NCBI GenBank assembly: GCA_900540045.1
Contig: UQEF01000087.1
Location: 1-12,537 of the forward strand
Direction of reading: 5' to 3'
DNA length: 12,537 bases
From: an uncultured Eubacteriales bacterium
GTDB taxonomy: Bacteria > Bacillota > Clostridia > Christensenellales > Aristaeellaceae
Shown: positions 6,421 to 12,537 of the stretch, in pieces
How the letters are laid out: each line of letters begins with the position of its first letter
Position numbering within the stretch: the first letter of the stretch is position 1
Program-made: the position numbers and the translations under genes
Notes under the pieces: model-generated
The model's input: only the letters and a program-made list of their open reading frames with translations
Database searches by the model: none
What the model was told of the DNA's origin: nothing

Positions 6421-7611
6421 ATGACTGAAAACCGAAAGTATCAAAAAACACTGGTGGCCTGTTATCTGGGATTTGTCACGCAGGCCATCTCTGCCAACTT
6501 TGCACCCCTTTTGTTTTTGACATTTCAAAACATCTACGGGATCTCGTTGGAAAAGATCGCCCTGATCCCGGTTGTGTTTTATCTGACCCAGTTACTGATT
6601 GATCTTGGGGCAACCAAATTCGCAGATAAAATTGGTTACCGTATCTGTGTGGTGATCTCTCAAGTGCTTTCTGCAATGGGACTTGTGTTGCTGACAGTTC
6701 TTCCGGAAATGCTCCCCGTTCCTTTTCTGGGGATTCTCATTGCTGTTGTATTTTACGCCATTGGCAGCGGTCTTGCGGAAGTATTGGTTAGCCCCATTGT
6801 AGAAGCCTGCCCCTTTGAAAACAAGGATGGCAGAATGAGTTTACTGCACTCATTTTACTGCTGGGGTGCAGTAGGCGTGATCTTGGGTTCCACCCTCTTT
6901 TTTGCGGCGTTTGGCACCGAGAATTGGAAGATACTCACGCTGATCTGGGCGCTGGTACCGCTGGTGAATGTCTTTCAGTTTCTCACCTGTCCCATAGAGC
7001 GCTTGGTAGAGGACGGCGAAGGTCTGCCCCTTCGCAAGTTGCTCCGGCTGCCGCTGTTGTGGATGATGCTTTTACTGATGATTTGCTCCGGCGCATCAGA
7101 AGCAACTCTGGCACAGTGGGCATCTGCATTTACAGAGTCGGCTCTCGGCGTGTCCAAAACGGTTGGGGATTTGGCGGGGCCCTGTCTGTTTGCCGCTTTC
7201 ATGGGGATTTCTCGCATATTGTACGGAAAAATGAGCGAGAAACTGAACTTGACAAAGACCATGCTCTTAAGCGGCTTGATGTGCGTTGCGTGCTATTTGC
7301 TGGCCGCTCTTTCCCCCCTACCGGTTTTTGGACTGGCTGGGTGCGCCCTTTGTGGTTTCAGCGTGGGCATTATGTGGCCGGGCACTATCAGCCTTTCTTC
7401 CCAAAAGTGTCCGAAAGGCGGCACCGCTATGTTCGCTTTTTTGGCCTTGGCAGGGGATCTCGGTGCTACAGTCAGCCCGGCCATGGTGGGAAGTTTCTTG
7501 GAAATGGCCGGTGGCAATCTGAAAATAGGACTGCTGGCCGCCACAATCTTTCCGATCTTTTTAGTGATAGGATTGCTTGTTTTGAACCGAAGGATGAGAT
7601 CTTCACTCTAA
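6421..7611 (+). CDS. MFS transporter, fucose-permease-like
   Basis: The protein is 396 residues with about 12 hydrophobic segments, a complete major facilitator. Features include the loop 2-3 motif LGATKFADKIGYR after the second segment, the LLHSFYCWGAVGVILGS stretch in the fifth and the GFSVGIMWPGTISLSSQ segment in the C-terminal half, which together resemble the FHS group (fucose and related sugar:H+ symporters). The substrate cannot be told from sequence. ATG 6421 is preferred: it has a purine-rich AGGCGGGTGAG upstream and lies at a sensible distance after the TATAAT at 6369-6374; an in-frame ATG at 6373 overlaps that box. It follows the AraC gene by 100 bases and is probably controlled by it. 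The downstream 230 bases contain no gene, only the hairpin at 7721-7775. Confidence 0.9.
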   Translation: MTENRKYQKTLVACYLGFVTQAISANFAPLLFLTFQNIYGISLEKIALIPVVFYLTQLLIDLGATKFADKIGYRICVVISQVLSAMGLVLLTVLPEMLPVPFLGILIAVVFYAIGSGLAEVLVSPIVEACPFENKDGRMSLLHSFYCWGAVGVILGSTLFFAAFGTENWKILTLIWALVPLVNVFQFLTCPIERLVEDGEGLPLRKLLRLPLLWMMLLLMICSGASEATLAQWASAFTESALGVSKTVGDLAGPCLFAAFMGISRILYGKMSEKLNLTKTMLLSGLMCVACYLLAALSPLPVFGLAGCALCGFSVGIMWPGTISLSSQKCPKGGTAMFAFLALAGDLGATVSPAMVGSFLEMAGGNLKIGLLAATIFPIFLVIGLLVLNRRMRSSL

Positions 7612-7720
7612 AGTGACCGGATGACAAAAGCAAAAAGGATACTGCTTAGAATGGATACCGTTTTGGAAGAGAGAAAAGCAATCAATCATCCATAGAGTAA
7701 ACAATAATCCACAGATCAGA

Positions 7721-7775
7721 CGATAGCCTGCTGCTACCCAACACCGTTGTGGATTCAATTGGCGGCGGGCTATCG
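7721..7775 (+). other. Long stem-loop with G-U pairs in the 3' region of the MFS transcript
   Basis: CGATAGCCTGCTGC (7721-7734) pairs along its full 14 bases with GCGGCGGGCTATCG (7762-7775), using two T-G pairs that are allowed only if the + strand is transcribed. The 27-base loop holds a further small CAAC/GTTG hairpin (7739-7742 / 7746-7749). No T tract follows, so it is not a standard terminator. It may stabilise the MFS mRNA end, or belong to an unannotated RNA. Confidence 0.45.
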
Positions 7776-7838
7776 CTCTGCCGGGCAACGATCAGCACGA
7801 TCAACGCCCGCAATTCCATGAAATCAAGGTTTTCAGGC

Positions 7839-7893
7839 AAAAAGAAAGCACCGTGACCTTGATACGCTTTGTATCAAAATCACGGTGCTTCTT
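7839..7893 (-). terminator. Terminator of the serine tRNA transcript
   Basis: AAGCACCGTGA (7846-7856) pairs with TCACGGTGCTT (7880-7890), and an inner GATAC/GTATC stem (7861-7865 / 7871-7875) caps the structure. On the - strand the stem is followed by TCTTTTTGCC, a proper T tract, directly after the tRNA-Ser(GCT) 3' end. On the + strand the tail CTTTGG is poorer but could also stop MFS read-through. Confidence 0.8.
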
Positions 7894-7984
7894 TGGCGGA
7901 GAAGGAGGGATTTGAACCCTCGCTGCACTTTCGCACACTACTCCCTTAGCAGGGGAGCCCCTTCGGCCACTTGGGTACTTCTCC
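7894..7984 (-). tRNA. tRNA-Ser (anticodon GCT)
   Basis: A complete class II tRNA of 91 bases including the encoded CCA (7896-7894). The 7-bp acceptor pairs GGAGAAG (from 7984) with CTTCTCC (7904-7898); the anticodon stem is CTCCC/GGGAG with loop CTGCTAA, anticodon GCT at 7950-7948; a long variable arm (GTGTGCGAAAGTGC) is typical of serine; the T arm is GAGGG-TTCAAAT-CCCTC. It reads AGC/AGU codons. It is second in a two-gene tRNA transcript, 44 bases after tRNA-Ser(TGA). Confidence 0.97.
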
Positions 7985-8027
7985 ACAGGACCGGTTTGCT
8001 GATAAAACTGTACTTCCTGAAATGGAA

Positions 8028-8117
<90 letters not shown>

Positions 8118-8138
8118 TCATCGTAACCAGCGAAAATG

Positions 8139-8167
8139 ATTATACCATGCTTCCCAGTCTAAGTCAA
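8139..8167 (-). promoter_or_regulatory. Promoter of the serine tRNA pair
   Basis: On the - strand: -35 TTGACT (8167-8162), 17-base spacer, perfect -10 TATAAT (8144-8139). It lies about 22 bases upstream of the tRNA-Ser(TGA) 5' end, the arrangement expected for a stable-RNA promoter. Confidence 0.85.
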
Positions 8168-8225
8168 TCTTTTTTTTCAGCTGTTTCGGCAAATGGTCTG
8201 TATGCATAACACGCGCCAGTTCTCA

Positions 8226-8269
8226 TAAGACAGAAAATCCCTGTGCTGCCGATGCGCAACACAGGGATT
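8226..8269 (-). terminator. Terminator of the ABC importer operon
   Basis: AATCCCTGTG (8236-8245) pairs perfectly with CACAGGGATT (8260-8269), 10 bp around a 14-base loop. On the - strand it is followed by TTCTGTCTTA and lies 17 bases after the ATPase stop codon. Confidence 0.78.
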
Positions 8270-8285
8270 CCCGGCAAAAATCGGC

Positions 8286-9296
8286 TTATTCATGGATATG
8301 GAGCACGTTTTTGTTGTTGATGTAGAAATCGACGGTCTCGCCGATGTTCAGGTGGCGCGTATCATGGTTGAGCAGCTCTAGGTTCACAGGAATGGCGCCG
8401 CAGTCGATCTGGTAGCGGGTCACGCTGCCCAGCATGGAGCTTCGCACCACCTTGCCGTTCAGATGAATCTTGCCTTCGCCGCCCTCCAGCGTGAATGCCT
8501 CGGGGCGGATGGCCACCACCTTGCATCCGCTTTCGGCCGGGAGGTTCAGCAGGGTTTTTGCCTGCGCCGGGTCATACACATTATAGTGACCGATAAAGCG
8601 AGCCACAAATTCGGTTTTGGGTAGCTTATAAAGCTCCTCAGGCGCACCTTCCTGGGCGATGATGCCGCCGTGCATCACGCACACGCGGTCGGAGATGGCC
8701 ATGGCTTCCTCCTGATCGTGGGTAACAAAAATGGCGGTGATGTGCATGCCTTGCTGGATTTCCCGGATCTGCACGCGCAAGTTCTGACGGATCTGGGCGT
8801 CCAGTGCGGAAAGTGGCTCGTCCAGAAGGAGCACCTTGGGTTCCATCACCAGGGCGCGGGCCAGGGCAACGCGCTGCTGCTGGCCGCCTGAAAGCTGGCT
8901 GGGCCGATGATTTTCCTTGCCCTCCAAGCCTACCAGTGAGATCATGGCCGCTACCTTTTTGCGGATTTCGTCCTTGGGCAGTTTTTTGATGGACAGGCCG
9001 AAGGCCACGTTCTGTGCAGCCGTCATGTTGGGGAACAGGGCGTAGCTCTGGAATACCATGCCCACCTGGCGCTGACGCACGTCTACGTTGGTCACGTCCT
9101 TGCCGTCAATGAACACGCTGCCTTCGTCCACGTCGTTGAGACCGGCGATGGCACGCAGCAGGGTGGATTTGCCACAGCCGGAGGGGCCCAGCAGCGTTAC
9201 CATTTCACCCTCGTTGACATCCAGGTTGATATGCTTCAAAACCGTATTATTTCCAAAGCTTTTGACCACATTGCGAATTTCAATATAGGAGCTCAT
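8286..9296 (-). CDS. ABC importer ATPase, PotA/FbpC/PhnT type
   Basis: The protein is 336 residues. It has Walker [10 protein letters not shown] (37-45), Q-loop Q83, signature LSGGQ (135-139), Walker B VLLLDEP (155-161), D-loop SALD and switch H193 (VTHDQEEAM), so the ATPase is complete. The C-terminal part (about 245-330) is a TOBE-type regulatory domain, as in spermidine, ferric and aminoethylphosphonate importers ([11 protein letters not shown]). It hydrolyses ATP on the cytoplasmic side to drive uptake through the two permeases encoded upstream. The ATG overlaps the stop of the second permease gene (ATGA) and has GGAGGAG about 6 bases before it. It is the last gene of the operon, followed by a terminator. 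Confidence 0.95.
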   Translation of the reverse strand: MSSYIEIRNVVKSFGNNTVLKHINLDVNEGEMVTLLGPSGCGKSTLLRAIAGLNDVDEGSVFIDGKDVTNVDVRQRQVGMVFQSYALFPNMTAAQNVAFGLSIKKLPKDEIRKKVAAMISLVGLEGKENHRPSQLSGGQQQRVALARALVMEPKVLLLDEPLSALDAQIRQNLRVQIREIQQGMHITAIFVTHDQEEAMAISDRVCVMHGGIIAQEGAPEELYKLPKTEFVARFIGHYNVYDPAQAKTLLNLPAESGCKVVAIRPEAFTLEGGEGKIHLNGKVVRSSMLGSVTRYQIDCGAIPVNLELLNHDTRHLNIGETVDFYINNKNVLHIHE

Positions 9297-10099
9297 GGCT
9301 TCTCCTCCTTCAGCTGCATGTTTTCTTTTTTGCCGCTGGACAGCTTCATCACCGCCGCGCAGATGATGGTCATGATAAACACGTAAATCACGACCACGGC
9401 ACTGGACAGATGACCCGTCTGCTTCATGATGAGGTACAGGTAGATCTGCACGGTCTCAAAGCTGCCGCCAATGAGCAGGTTGGCCACCACGAATTCGCCA
9501 AACAGCGTCGAAAAGCTTAAAAGCGTACTGACCAGAATGCCGGGCGCAATACCTGGCACGATGATGCGCAAAAAGGTCGTCCACGTGGAGGCGCCGAGTA
9601 CACGTGCCGCCTCGGTGATGGGAACGATGTCGATGGCATGCATCGCATTGTTGATTCCGGAGTACACCAGCGGCATTACCAGCACGAAGTACGCGCCCGC
9701 CAACACCAGCACCATGGGCAGGTCGGTGCCGCCGTAGGCCCGCAGAAGCGCGGCGGCGCTGATGACGCCGGGAATGGCATAGGGAAGCAGGGTAATGATC
9801 TTCATGACGCTTTCCAGCCGGGGTGAGAACGCGGCGATGGCGAATACCACCGGCGTCATTACCAGCACAGCCAGCGCCACGCTGACGGTGCTGATGAAGA
9901 TGCTGCGTCCGATGGCCATCCAGAAGCGCTCGGAGGTGAACATCTCAACGTAAAACTTCAGCGTGTAGCTCTCCGGAAGCACCGTGATGTTCCACATATC
10001 GGTCAGCGAATAGACCAACGTGATAAAAAAGGGCAAAAACAGATAGACCATCAGGATGCCCACGATGACCTTGGGACCGATTCCGGTCTTATTCTTCAT
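9293..10099 (-). CDS. ABC importer permease, PotC-like (second membrane subunit)
   Basis: The protein is 268 residues with about six membrane segments, the normal size for this inner-membrane subunit family. The coupling loop, EAA-type motif TEAARVLGASTWTTFLRIIVP, is intact and lies before the penultimate segment; it docks on the ATPase. The start ATG overlaps the stop of the preceding permease (ATGA) with an AAGGGGG purine stretch upstream, and its own stop overlaps the ATPase start. These overlaps predict equal synthesis of the three membrane-complex subunits. The lysine-rich tail ([13 protein letters not shown]) is cytoplasmic. Confidence 0.93.
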   Translation of the reverse strand: MKNKTGIGPKVIVGILMVYLFLPFFITLVYSLTDMWNITVLPESYTLKFYVEMFTSERFWMAIGRSIFISTVSVALAVLVMTPVVFAIAAFSPRLESVMKIITLLPYAIPGVISAAALLRAYGGTDLPMVLVLAGAYFVLVMPLVYSGINNAMHAIDIVPITEAARVLGASTWTTFLRIIVPGIAPGILVSTLLSFSTLFGEFVVANLLIGGSFETVQIYLYLIMKQTGHLSSAVVVIYVFIMTIICAAVMKLSSGKKENMQLKEEKP

Positions 10100-10959
10100 G
10101 ACTTCAGCCCCCTTCTGCCCGCCACGCGGGATGCCCAGTCATTGAGCAGCATGGCCACGATCAGCACCAGCGCCAGTGTTACGGCAAGGGCGCTGCCCAA
10201 CTCCGGCTTTGTGCGCACATCGCCGCTCATAAGGGCGCTGATGCGAATAGGTACAATATTGTAGCTGGACGATACCAGATAATAGGCGGTAGCATAGGCG
10301 CCCATGGCGTTGGCGAAGAGGACGGTAAAGGTGGAAAGAATGCTGGGCAGAATGGCCGGAATGCCGATGCGCAGCCAAAACTGCACATTGGAAGCGCCCA
10401 GGATGGAAGCTGCTTCCTTCCAGTCGTCCCGGATGCCGCGATAGATGGGGTAAAGCAGCATGATCCCCAGCGGCACCTGGAAATACGTATAGGCGATCAC
10501 CAGGCCCTGCACAGAATAGATCGAAAAGTTTTCGGTGATGTCGATTCCCATCTGCTGCAGCAGGATGACGAAAACGCCGGTAGTGCCAAGCATCAGAGTC
10601 AGGGCGAAGCCAAGCGGAAGGCCTGCAAAATTGGACGTCATATTGACGATAACCAGCAGGTTGTTCTGCGTACGCTCGGATACAAAGCGAGTGATGGCAT
10701 AGGAGCAGAACAGCGCGATAATAATGCCAAAAACGCTGCACTGCAGCGACAGCTTCAGGCTGTTGCCGAAGCTCTGTGCGTAATAGGCGCTGGTAAAGAT
10801 CTTTTCGAAGTTTTCAAAGGAGAAGGTTTGTGTTGCCTGAGCTGTTAGCGCTGACGAAACCAGCTTGATGACCGGCAGCGCCATGAACGCCAGGATGAAC
10901 AGCAAAAAGATGCTCATCGTGGACAGATAAAATCCGTTAAGCCTCCGCTTCTTTTTCAA
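10096..10959 (-). CDS. ABC importer permease, PotB-like (first membrane subunit)
   Basis: From the TTG at 10959 the protein is 287 residues: a basic KKKRRLNG start, about six membrane segments and the EAA-type loop KEAASILGASNVQFWLRIGIP that contacts the ATPase. It forms the channel with the next permease. The start is uncertain. The TTG has GGAAGGGGGG 8 bases upstream and gives a normal N-terminus. An in-frame ATG at 11040 would add 27 residues of unusual composition (rich in Pro, Ala, Gly) and sits immediately after a terminator-like hairpin with only a weak AGG upstream. The stop overlaps the next start. The 192 bases between this start and the binding-protein gene hold two hairpins. Confidence 0.9.
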   Translation of the reverse strand: MKKKRRLNGFYLSTMSIFLLFILAFMALPVIKLVSSALTAQATQTFSFENFEKIFTSAYYAQSFGNSLKLSLQCSVFGIIIALFCSYAITRFVSERTQNNLLVIVNMTSNFAGLPLGFALTLMLGTTGVFVILLQQMGIDITENFSIYSVQGLVIAYTYFQVPLGIMLLYPIYRGIRDDWKEAASILGASNVQFWLRIGIPAILPSILSTFTVLFANAMGAYATAYYLVSSSYNIVPIRISALMSGDVRTKPELGSALAVTLALVLIVAMLLNDWASRVAGRRGLKS

Positions 10960-11045
10960 GCGGGTAGCCCCCCTTCCGATGTGAGGATGGCGTCCTGCGC
11001 CGGTCAACCCGGCCTGCGCCGCTGGCAGGGCCGGACGCATCAACC

Positions 11046-11089
11046 TAAAAGGGGCGGCGCCACAGCCGAAGCGGTCCGTATCCGCCCCT
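11046..11089 (-). terminator. Second hairpin after the binding-protein gene, attenuator-like
   Basis: AGGGGCGG (11089-11082 on the - strand) pairs with CCGCCCCT (11057-11050), an 8-bp stem, directly followed on the - strand by TTTAGG. The loop of 24 bases may fold further (CCGCTTCGGC). A short T tract suggests partial termination between the binding-protein gene and the permeases. Confidence 0.55.
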
Positions 11090-11103
11090 CGTCATAGCGA
11101 TAA

Positions 11104-11135
11104 GCCCGCCGGCAGGCCTGGACGCGCCGGCGGGC
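11104..11135 (-). other. Very stable 10-bp GC hairpin just after the binding-protein stop
   Basis: GCCCGCCGGC and GCCGGCGGGC form a perfect 10-bp stem with a 12-base loop, 16 bases after the binding-protein stop codon. No T tract follows, so it most likely protects the upstream mRNA from 3' exonucleases rather than ending transcription. Such structures after binding-protein genes are known to raise their expression over the membrane subunits (for example malE in E. coli). Confidence 0.6.
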
Positions 11136-11151
11136 AGCTTGTCGCCTTGCG

Positions 11152-12258
11152 TCAGTTCATGTAGATGGCAACGCTCTCGGCCCACAGTTCGGGCAGCGCG
11201 GCGACGGTCGCGTCAAACACGGCCCAGTCCTTGACCTGGTAGACATTCTCGTACATGCTGTTGTCCAGAATGGCAGCTTTGGCTTCCTCGCTGAAGTTCA
11301 CGTCCGTACGGATCGGCTTGGCATGGCCCAGCGCCAGGAACTCCTGGCCTACGTCGGACAGCATGATTTCACGGGCAAGCATAGCGGCGTAGGGATTGTT
11401 GGCGTACTTGTTGATGATGTTGGCATAGCCGGACGCAGCCGCGCCGTCCTGCGGAATGGTGATGGCAAAGCGGCCGTTGTCCTCGCCCTGGGATTCATAG
11501 ATCGTTTCGGCATAGCCCAGCGCGTTGAAGTCCCAGACCACGGCGACGCCGACTTCGCCTTTTTCAATGTTTTCCACATAGGGGTTGGAGGTGATCAGGC
11601 GGCCCTGCTTGGCAAGCTCAGCGAAGAAGTCCATGGCGGGCTCGAGATTGGTCTCATCGCCGCCGTAAGCTACGGCGCAGGCCAGCACGCCCACGTACGC
11701 CTGAGCGGCCTTCTCGATGTCGCCGATCCAGACCTTGTAGTCACCCTCCAGCAGCTCAGCCCAGGTGGTGGGCGCCTTCTCCACGTTGTCAAGGTCGGTC
11801 ATGAAGGCGGTGGTGCAGGTATAGGCCATGATCCATTTTCCGTTTTCTTCCTTGGCGTAATCGGGGATGGAATCCCAGGTCGTGGGCTTGTAGGGCAGGA
11901 GCAGGTCCTGCTCCATGGCCACACCGGTCATGCTGATGCCGATGTCGCCGATGTCGGCGTCGGCCTTGCCTTCCAGCGCGAAGCGTGCAAGCTCCTCGGC
12001 GGAGGACATGTCAGTATCGGAATGATTGATGCCATAGGTGTCAGTGATATAGGCCCACAGGGACTTCCAGTTGGCCCATTCATCCGGCATGCCGACGGAG
12101 AACAGCTGCCCTTCGCCCTGGGCGGCGGCTACCAGTTCATCCACAGTCATTGTAGCGGCGGCTTCTGCCGCAGCGGCAGCGGCAGCCTCGTCAGCCAGAG
12201 CGGACGTACAGCCAAGCAGCATGGTCAGACACAGGATGAGGCACAGGATTTTTTTCAT
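11152..12258 (-). CDS. ABC importer extracellular solute-binding lipoprotein, family 1
   Basis: The protein is 368 residues. A signal sequence of lysines plus hydrophobic core ends in the lipobox LLGC, so C17 should carry the lipid anchor; a signal-peptidase-I-like ALAD follows. Next comes an alanine-rich linker (about 24-35, mostly GCN codons) and then a type-II periplasmic-binding fold: GEGQLFSVGMPDEWANW, EELARFALEGKADADIGDIG and the hinge-side segments KVWIGDIEKAAQAYV and VGVAVVWDFNALGYAE. It captures the substrate outside the membrane and hands it to the two permeases. The layout matches ferric, polyamine, thiamine or aminoethylphosphonate importers. I see no motif that decides between them. 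ATG 12258 has AAGGAGG 9 bases upstream. It is the first gene of the operon. Confidence 0.92.
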   Translation of the reverse strand: MKKILCLILCLTMLLGCTSALADEAAAAAAAEAAATMTVDELVAAAQGEGQLFSVGMPDEWANWKSLWAYITDTYGINHSDTDMSSAEELARFALEGKADADIGDIGISMTGVAMEQDLLLPYKPTTWDSIPDYAKEENGKWIMAYTCTTAFMTDLDNVEKAPTTWAELLEGDYKVWIGDIEKAAQAYVGVLACAVAYGGDETNLEPAMDFFAELAKQGRLITSNPYVENIEKGEVGVAVVWDFNALGYAETIYESQGEDNGRFAITIPQDGAAASGYANIINKYANNPYAAMLAREIMLSDVGQEFLALGHAKPIRTDVNFSEEAKAAILDNSMYENVYQVKDWAVFDATVAALPELWAESVAIYMN

Positions 12259-12306
12259 GATCGGGTTCCTCCTTCATGTTTGGTTTAGGTCGGGTCCATC
12301 ACATTC

Positions 12307-12357
12307 TCAAACAGCGTACCTGTTTGAAATGATACGAAGATAAAGGAAAGGTAAAAA
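12307..12357 (-). promoter_or_regulatory. Candidate promoter and operator of the ABC importer operon
   Basis: On the - strand a TATCAT (12334-12329) could be the -10, with only a weak -35 (TTTTAC or TTTTTA, 12357-12351). Where transcription would then begin lies the inverted repeat TCAAACAG-N5-CTGTTTGA (12307-12314 / 12320-12327). This is a typical place for a repressor site; alternatively it is a 5' mRNA hairpin. The leader to the ATG would be about 64 bases. Confidence 0.35.
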
Positions 12358-12496
12358 ATGAGAAAAATCCTTTCCGACCACCTGAAACAAGCACAAAATC
12401 CCCATTGGCTGAATAGATGGAAAAGGTCGTTTCTTTAACATGGTAGGTTATGTACGAACACTAAATAACATATTCTTATTATCAGACCGCCGACAA

Positions 12497-12526
12497 AGGG
12501 GCTGCTTTCTTTGGGAAGCAGCCCCT
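12497..12526. terminator. Strong hairpin at the right edge, likely terminator of a neighbouring gene
   Basis: AGGGGCTGCTTTC (12497-12509) pairs with GGAAGCAGCCCCT (12514-12526), 13 bp with one T-G pair and a TTTG loop. On the - strand the tail is TTGTCGG, on the + strand AAACGC, so no strong T tract marks the direction. It most likely ends a gene lying to the right. The stretch 12376-12496 between it and the importer promoter is AT-rich and holds no gene I can support. Confidence 0.5.
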
Positions 12527-12537
12527 AAACGCATAAG

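Noticed and set aside
7736..7752. ACCCAAC followed by GTTGTGG, similar to integron attC core sites
   Set aside because: The two cores are adjacent instead of at the ends of the stem, and the second breaks the GTTRRRY rule; no integrase is present.
7801..7986. A 61-codon - strand frame reading MEKYPSGRRGSPAKG
   Set aside because: It is the sense translation of tRNA-Ser(GCT) and its terminator, not a protein gene.
11323..12288. A 321-codon + strand frame opposite the binding-protein gene
   Set aside because: It is a long antisense shadow caused by GC-rich codon bias; no RBS, no domain, and the - strand gene has signal peptide, RBS and family motifs.

Overview
The window looks like a chromosomal segment of a moderately GC-rich Bacillota bacterium, most likely a gut-type Clostridia. 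The grounds are an S1C protease / OmpR-type two-component operon, a DUF951 gene next to a signal peptidase I of the short Gram-positive type, strong GGAGG ribosome binding sites, sigma-A-like promoters with 17-base spacers, and serine tRNAs with encoded CCA. This placement is inference from gene content; no marker gene fixes the genus.

Left part (1-3818, mostly + strand): the end of a PDZ-containing, HtrA-like protease runs by ATGA overlap into a PhoB/OmpR-type response regulator, which overlaps a membrane sensor histidine kinase. This is a likely envelope-stress unit. Convergent to it is a previously easy-to-miss 39-residue membrane peptide gene on the - strand (2638-2757) with its own promoter, ribosome binding site and shared terminator. 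Then come a strong promoter, a DUF951 small cysteine-containing protein and signal peptidase I.

Middle part (about 3819-7840, + strand): this part is visibly more AT-rich and more loosely packed, with long intergenic stretches, and looks like accessory DNA. It holds a DUF1349 (concanavalin-A-like) protein, a 567-base gap rich in palindromes, an AraC-type regulator with its own promoter, and an MFS permease of the fucose-permease-like type. The regulator probably controls the permease and perhaps the DUF1349 gene, suggesting a small carbohydrate-uptake cassette. The substrate is unknown.

Right part (7839-12537, - strand): two tandem serine tRNA genes (anticodons TGA and GCT) are driven by a consensus promoter and closed by a long hairpin terminator. 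Beyond them lies a complete ABC importer operon transcribed leftwards: solute-binding lipoprotein, two permeases and an ATPase. The last three genes are coupled by 4-base overlaps. Two strong hairpins after the binding-protein gene probably make it the most abundant product. An inverted repeat over the presumed transcription start is a candidate operator. The importer belongs to the ferric / polyamine / aminoethylphosphonate superfamily, and its substrate cannot be read from the sequence.

I see no phage, CRISPR, toxin-antitoxin, defence or biosynthetic system. The items most worth checking are the 39-residue membrane peptide, the hairpins and operator of the importer operon, and the accessory cassette with its unexplained palindromes.
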